Below, one piece after another: positions 15,032 to 16,985 of a DNA stretch of 16,985 nt (position 1 is its first letter; every line of letters begins with the position of its first letter). The stretch is from Qingrenia yutianensis. Lineage in GTDB: Bacteria; Bacillota; Clostridia; UMGS1810. Made by a program: the position numbers and the translations under genes. The DNA lies in NCBI RefSeq assembly GCF_014385105.1, contig NZ_JACRTE010000023.1, forward strand, positions 1-16,985, in the 5' to 3' direction. The notes beneath the pieces were generated by a model. The model ran no database searches, had not been told where the DNA came from, and saw only the letters and a program-made list of their open reading frames with translations.

Positions 15032-16210
15032 ATGAACAGCATTATTATGTGCCGTTACGGCGAAATAATTTTAAAAGGTCTTAACCGTCCGCGCTTTGAA
15101 AGTGCGCTGGTTAAAAATATCCGCCGCGCGCTGGACGGGCTCGGTGCGGTGGAAATTTCGCGCGCTCAGGCGATTACCTACATAGAACCGCTTGAGGGCG
15201 AGGAGCAGACAAACGCGATTATCGACAGGTTAAAGTGCGTTTTCGGCATTGTGTCGGTGACGGTCGCACACAAATGCGAAAAAAACCTTGACGCGGTGAA
15301 AGAGGAAATTTTAAAATCGTTCTCGGACGAAATTTCAAACGCGAAAACTTTTAAGGTGAACGCAAAGCGCGCCGACAAGAAATTTCCGTTTAAATCGCCC
15401 GAAATCTGTGAGGAAATCGGCGGTTTTATATTGGATAATTTCCCGAATATCAAAGTTGACGTGAACAATCCCGAGCTTACCGTTACGGTGGAAATCCGCG
15501 ACACGCACGCGTTTGTTCACACGGGAAAAATAAAGTGTCTCGGCGGTATGCCCGTCGGCACAAACGGCAAAGCGGCACTGCTTTTGTCGGGCGGAATTGA
15601 CAGCCCCGTTGCGGGATATATGATTGCAAAACGCGGTGTAAAGCTTGAAGCGGTGCACTTTTTCAGCTATCCGTACACGGGCGAAAGGGCGAAGGACAAG
15701 GTTTTGAAACTTGCGTCAATCGTCGCAAAATACAACGGCGAAATGAAAGTTCACATTGTGCCGTTCACCGAAATTCAGCTTGAAATCCGCGAAAAATGCC
15801 CCGAGGAGCATCTCACGCTTGTTATGCGCAGATTTATGATGCAGATTGCCGAGAAAATCGCGCAGAAAACGCATTGCCAGGCGCTTGTCACGGGCGAAAG
15901 CATAGGTCAGGTGGCGAGCCAGACAATCGGCGCGCTCGGCGTTACAAACGAGAGTGTGAACACCGTTGTTTTCCGTCCGCTCATCGGTATGGACAAAGAG
16001 GAAATTGTTGAAATTTCCCGTAAAATCGGCGCTTTTGAAACGTCAATTCTGCCGTACGAGGACTGCTGTACCGTGTTCACTCCGCGCCACCCCAGCACAA
16101 AACCCGTGCTTGAAAAAATTAAAAATTCGCAGGAAAAACTCGACATTGAGCGCCTTATCGACGAGGCGGTTGAGGGCGTTGAAACAATTACTGTGAAATA
16201 CGAGGATTAG
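15032..16210 (+). CDS. thiI: tRNA 4-thiouridine sulfurtransferase ThiI (short form without rhodanese domain)
   Basis: 392-aa cytosolic enzyme that adenylates and thiolates uridine 8 of tRNA. Domains in order: an N-terminal ferredoxin-like region (about 1-60, RYGEIILKGLNRPRFE), THUMP (about 60-165, ending in EIRDTHAFVHTGKIKCLGG) and a PP-loop ATPase with LLLSGGIDSPVAGYM (183-197). A GESIGQVASQTIGAL segment (288-302) and PYEDCCTVFTPRHPSTKP (341-358) follow; the latter carries adjacent cysteines C345/C346 at the position of the family's catalytic cysteine. The C-terminal rhodanese domain of the Escherichia coli enzyme is absent, as in Bacillus, so persulfide should come directly from the desulfurase encoded just upstream. 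AAGGAAGGAA precedes the ATG. The stop is 3 nt before the pncC start. Confidence 0.96.
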   Translation: MNSIIMCRYGEIILKGLNRPRFESALVKNIRRALDGLGAVEISRAQAITYIEPLEGEEQTNAIIDRLKCVFGIVSVTVAHKCEKNLDAVKEEILKSFSDEISNAKTFKVNAKRADKKFPFKSPEICEEIGGFILDNFPNIKVDVNNPELTVTVEIRDTHAFVHTGKIKCLGGMPVGTNGKAALLLSGGIDSPVAGYMIAKRGVKLEAVHFFSYPYTGERAKDKVLKLASIVAKYNGEMKVHIVPFTEIQLEIREKCPEEHLTLVMRRFMMQIAEKIAQKTHCQALVTGESIGQVASQTIGALGVTNESVNTVVFRPLIGMDKEEIVEISRKIGAFETSILPYEDCCTVFTPRHPSTKPVLEKIKNSQEKLDIERLIDEAVEGVETITVKYED

Positions 16211-16213
16211 GCT

Positions 16214-16765
16214 ATGGAAGGGAAAATTTTGAATAATTTATCGGGCGATGCTTACAATTCGGGCGCACTGAATAAAGATAATCTTGACGAAAAAATTCTC
16301 GCGGCGGCAGCCGAAACGGTGCGTCTGCTCGCCGAAAAAAATAAGACAATCACCACTGCCGAAAGCTGTACCGGCGGTATGCTCGGCGCGTCGCTCACCG
16401 AAATTTCGGGAGTTTCCGCGTATTATAAAGAAGGAGTTATCACCTACAGCAACGAGGCAAAAATGAAATTTCTCGGCGTTAAGCGCGAAACACTCGAAAA
16501 ATACGGTGCGGTGAGCAGTAAAACCGCGGTTGAGATGGCGTCGGGCGCAATGGAGAGCGCGAAAAGCGATATTTCCGTTGCAATCACCGGAATTGCCGGG
16601 CCTTTGGGCGACACGCGCGAAAAATGTGTGGGTCTTGTGTATATTTGCGTGAAAATCGGGGACAATCATAGAGTGGAAAAACACATTTTTGACGGCGAAC
16701 GCCACGTTGTAAGGCAAAAATCCACACTTTGCGCACTCAACACGGTTATAAAAATGATAAAATGA
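16214..16765 (+). CDS. pncC: CinA C-terminal-domain protein, nicotinamide-nucleotide amidohydrolase PncC
   Basis: 183 aa: the stand-alone CinA C-terminal domain with no CinA N-terminal (MoCF) part. The family deamidates nicotinamide mononucleotide to nicotinate mononucleotide in NAD recycling. Seen here are TTAESCTGGMLGASLTEI (47-64), with the serine of AESCTGG (S51) as expected nucleophile, GVITYSNEAKMKFLGV (74-89), and SVAITGIAGP (121-130) continuing to VGLVYI. The usual GG after AGP is LG here, a mild divergence. An N-terminal extension of about 25 residues precedes the conserved domain. GAGG lies about 8 nt before the ATG and only 3 nt separates it from the thiI stop. No terminator follows; the promoters at 16785 onward begin within 20 nt of its stop. 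Confidence 0.9.
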   Translation: MEGKILNNLSGDAYNSGALNKDNLDEKILAAAAETVRLLAEKNKTITTAESCTGGMLGASLTEISGVSAYYKEGVITYSNEAKMKFLGVKRETLEKYGAVSSKTAVEMASGAMESAKSDISVAITGIAGPLGDTREKCVGLVYICVKIGDNHRVEKHIFDGERHVVRQKSTLCALNTVIKMIK

Positions 16766-16784
16766 AAATTTTTGTAAAAAAGTG

Positions 16785-16813
16785 TTGACAAGCCGTCCGC
16801 GATGTGGTATATT
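16785..16813 (+). promoter_or_regulatory. Strong promoter P1, consensus -35 and TRTGN extended -10
   Basis: TTGACA (16785-16790), a 17-nt spacer and TATATT (16808-16813), with TGTGG directly before the -10 matching the Gram-positive TRTGN -16 element. It lies 20 nt after the pncC stop and has a near-copy 105 bp downstream. Confidence 0.85.
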
Positions 16814-16889
16814 GATAAAGCACCTTTGAGGACGGCACTTTTGAGATTTTGAAGATTTTAAAAAATTTTCAAAAAAATGAAAAAAAGTG

Positions 16890-16918
16890 TTGACAAAGTA
16901 TCAAAGATGTGGTATTCT
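16890..16918 (+). promoter_or_regulatory. Strong promoter P2, near-copy of P1
   Basis: TTGACA (16890-16895), a 17-nt spacer and TATTCT (16913-16918), again with TGTGG before the -10. The flanking words AGTGTTGACA and GATGTGGTAT are identical to those of P1. Tandem consensus promoters of this sort usually drive rRNA or tRNA operons; the RNA gene would lie beyond the window. Confidence 0.85.
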
Positions 16919-16985
16919 ATAAAAGTTGCAGCTGATGCAGCGCTTTAGAAAGATAACAGCTTTGGGATTGACAGTTTAAAATTTT

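Noticed and set aside
16830..16885. AT-rich hairpin between P1 and P2 as the terminator of the pncC operon
   Set aside because: The stem is almost all A/T with a very short loop and no T-run after it, so it is too weak to call a terminator.
1..16985. CRISPR array, prophage, insertion sequence or defence island
   Set aside because: No regularly spaced repeats, transposase, integrase, terminal inverted repeats with target duplication, or known defence domains were seen.

Overview
The window reads as a chromosomal segment of an anaerobic, low-to-mid GC Clostridia-type Firmicute. Support for this comes from an SleB-like cortex/cell-wall hydrolase, secreted proteins carrying copper-amine-oxidase-N-like 'stalk' domains, a QueT transporter, a rhodanese-less ThiI paired with its own cysteine desulfurase, a Rho with a long charged insert, and strong AGGAGG-type ribosome sites with TTGAAA/TATAAT promoters. 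I cannot name the genus. No phage, transposase, CRISPR array, tRNA or intact rRNA gene is visible.

Layout. (1) Positions 1-273 are non-coding: a cluster of three GC-rich hairpins (69-151), then the terminator of the first gene. (2) sleB (274-951, minus) is divergent from a three-gene plus-strand unit at 1244-5908: a large secreted protein of unknown function, queT, and a second secreted protein. Both secreted proteins end in a stalk-like domain. A bidirectional terminator (5920-5957) separates this unit from the next one, which converges on it. (3) A minus-strand housekeeping operon, rho-ftsK/spoIIIE-ygiQ-folD, runs from a promoter near 12907-12935 down to 5970. Its junctions are 24 nt, 4 nt and a 56-nt overlap. 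(4) Divergent from rho, a plus-strand unit yihY-cysteine desulfurase-thiI-pncC occupies 13036-16765. (5) The right edge (16766-16985) is non-coding and carries two very similar strong promoters, with a third TTGACA just before the end. This is the usual look of the entry to a stable-RNA operon, but the RNA genes themselves lie outside the window.

How the genes work together. The desulfurase and ThiI form a coherent sulfur-relay pair for 4-thiouridine in tRNA, and QueT supplies a precursor of another tRNA modification, queuosine. Rho, FtsK and FolD are core functions: transcription termination, DNA translocation and one-carbon metabolism. The two uncharacterised secreted proteins around queT are the least explained coding content. 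No convincing new defence or mobile system is present. The points most worth following up are the stalk-protein/queT unit, the asparagine-rich insert in Rho, the left-edge hairpin cluster and the tandem promoters.
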